Source: Actinomadura madurae (GTDB lineage Bacteria; Actinomycetota; Actinomycetes; Streptosporangiales; Streptosporangiaceae). From it: a stretch of DNA of 64,000 bases. Location: positions 62,001 to 126,000 of the forward strand of contig NZ_FOVH01000023.1 of assembly GCF_900115095.1 (NCBI RefSeq). Direction: 5' to 3'. Under the pieces are notes generated by a model. It was not told the DNA's origin. It did not search any database and saw only the letters and a list, made by a program, of their open reading frames with translations. The position numbers and the translations under genes are program-made. Shown piece after piece: positions 62,927-64,000 of the stretch; the stretch's first letter is position 1; each line of letters opens with the position of its first letter.

Positions 62927-63956
62927 CGTGCACCTCCGCGGCGAAGTGGCAGGCGGCGTCGTGCCCGGGCGCGACCGTCACGAGCGGCGGCGCCTCGGCG
63001 GCGCAGACCGCCTCGGCGCGGGGGCAGCGCGGCTGGAACGGGCAGCCGGGCGGGAGCGCGGCCGGGTTCGGCGGCGAGCCCTTGATCGGCACGAGCGCCG
63101 CGTCCCGCCGGTCGAGCCGCGGCACCGAGGCCAGCAGCCCCCGGGTGTAGGGGTGGGCGGGCCGCGCGTACAGCTCGCGGGCGGGCGCCTGCTCGGCGAC
63201 CGACCCGGCGTACATGACGACGATCCGGTCCGCGACGCCGGCGACCACGCCGAGGTCGTGGGTGATCAGCACCATGCCCATGCGCAGCTCGTCCTGGAGC
63301 GTGGCGAGCAGCCGCATGATCTGCGCCTGCACGGTCACGTCGAGCGCGGTGGTCGGCTCGTCGGCGATCAGCACGTCCGGGTCCAGGGCCAGCGCCATCG
63401 CGATCATGATGCGCTGGCGCATGCCGCCGGAGAACTGGTGCGGGTAGTCGCCGAGCCGCTCGGCGGCGGACGGGATCCGGACCCGCTCCATCAGCTCGAC
63501 GGCCTTGTCCCGGGCCGCGCGGCGCCCGAGCCCGCGGTGCACCCGGTACATCTCGCGGAGCTGGTCGCCGACCGTGAAGACGGGGTTCAGCGCGGTCAGC
63601 GCGTCCTGGAAGATCATCGAGATGCGGTCGCCGCGGTAGGCGCGGCGGCGCTTCTCGGGCAGGCCGAGCAGTTCCTCGCCGCGCAGCTTCACCGACCCGC
63701 GCTCGATCCGGGCGGGCGGGACGTCGAGGATGCCCATCACGGCCTGCGCCGCGACGCTCTTGCCCGACCCCGACTCGCCGAGGATCGCGAGCGTCTCCCC
63801 TTCGGCGAGCGTGTACGACAGGCCGTTCACGGCGTGGACGTCCTGGTCGCGCACGCGGAACCGCACGTGCAGGTCGTCGACCTCCAGCAGCGGCGCCCCC
63901 GGCCGGGGCGCCGGTACCGGGTCGTCCTTCAGTTCCGTGCTCATGTCTCCGATCAC
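62910..63956 (-). CDS. Dipeptide/oligopeptide ABC transporter ATP-binding protein (DppD/OppD type)
   Basis: 348 residues. Walker A is [10 protein letters not shown] loop [12 protein letters not shown], signature FSGGMRQR, Walker [13 protein letters not shown], and the C-terminal oligopeptide extension has [17 protein letters not shown]. It pairs with the next ATPase as a DppDF heterodimer. The GTG at 63956 overlaps the permease stop (GTGA) and is used here; an ATG at 63944 is also in frame and has GGAG only 2 nt upstream. The substrate-binding and first permease genes lie beyond the right edge. Confidence 0.92.
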   Translation of the reverse strand: MIGDMSTELKDDPVPAPRPGAPLLEVDDLHVRFRVRDQDVHAVNGLSYTLAEGETLAILGESGSGKSVAAQAVMGILDVPPARIERGSVKLRGEELLGLPEKRRRAYRGDRISMIFQDALTALNPVFTVGDQLREMYRVHRGLGRRAARDKAVELMERVRIPSAAERLGDYPHQFSGGMRQRIMIAMALALDPDVLIADEPTTALDVTVQAQIMRLLATLQDELRMGMVLITHDLGVVAGVADRIVVMYAGSVAEQAPARELYARPAHPYTRGLLASVPRLDRRDAALVPIKGSPPNPAALPPGCPFQPRCPRAEAVCAAEAPPLVTVAPGHDAACHFAAEVHGAGAE

Positions 63957-64000
63957 CGCAGCTTCGGGTCGAGGGCGTCGCGGACGGCGTCGCCGAGCAT
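63953..64000 (-). CDS. Dipeptide ABC transporter permease (DppC type), C-terminal fragment
   Basis: Only the last 15 codons are visible: [15 protein letters not shown] and TGA. This is the standard C-terminus of DppC/OppC permeases (GDALRDALDPRLR-like). The stop overlaps the DppD start. The rest of the gene lies beyond the right edge. Confidence 0.88.
   Translation of the reverse strand: MLGDAVRDALDPKLR

Overview
The window is high-GC DNA with dense, often overlapping genes, many leaderless starts and several two-component systems. It also carries phosphatidylinositol-mannoside genes (pgsA, patA, pimA). Together these point to a filamentous actinomycete. My best guess is a Streptosporangiales/Thermomonosporaceae-type organism; this is inference from gene content, not from a marker gene. 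No rRNA, tRNA, insertion sequence, prophage or CRISPR array was recognised.

Layout. 1-5064: pdxS (partial), a YerB-like lipoprotein and the PIM genes pimA-patA-pgsA. 5065-9711: an EF-G2 GTPase, a small-protein/HTTM membrane pair, a DCC thiol-redox protein and an AP4A-phosphorylase-like HIT protein. 9911-15733: an Asp23/Gls24 protein, thrS behind what looks like a threonine leader-peptide attenuator, a sugar-porter MFS and a methyltransferase. 15795-18508: cysteine dioxygenase behind a cysteine-type leader peptide, then a two-component system. 18518-24761: quinone reductase, SDR, acyl-CoA dehydrogenase with TetR, ROK regulator with MFS, and a cold-shock protein.

24949-33266 is a catabolic island for the meta-cleavage branch of the kynurenine pathway: kynureninase, ACMS decarboxylase, 3-hydroxyanthranilate dioxygenase, 2-aminomuconate deaminase, 4-oxalocrotonate decarboxylase, 2-oxopent-4-enoate hydratase and a semialdehyde dehydrogenase. 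A divergent LysR regulator and an arylformamidase complete it. An operator-like palindrome by lysR recurs in degenerate form before the arylformamidase gene. Tryptophan dioxygenase, kynurenine 3-monooxygenase and the final aldolase and acetaldehyde dehydrogenase are not in the window.

33355-38021: an ABC-F protein, a TetR regulator and a secreted penicillin/AHL-acylase-type hydrolase. 38100-43971: an uncharacterised uptake and catabolism operon (4,5-dihydroxyphthalate-decarboxylase-like protein, nitrilase-family amidase, polar amino acid ABC transporter) divergent from a MocR regulator with two inverted repeats between them. 43968-49781: Nudix hydrolase, a two-component system and a divergent ABC exporter sharing a 22-bp palindrome, plus a 56-residue membrane protein. 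50921-56893: a stressosome-type module (RsbR, RsbS, RsbT, an ATPase-PP2C fusion, a hybrid kinase and a receiver-PP2C). 56987-61863: a peptidase-like cell-wall protein, a large SpoIIE phosphatase, an NmrA-like protein and a spermidine-synthase-like protein. 61907-64000: dipeptide ABC transporter genes running off the right edge.

The most notable non-coding observations are the thrS attenuator, the cysteine leader peptide, a 17-bp duplication over the pimA start codon that creates a coupled mini-ORF, a 54-bp tandem repeat that extends the deaminase frame, and a set of palindromic operators in divergent promoters.
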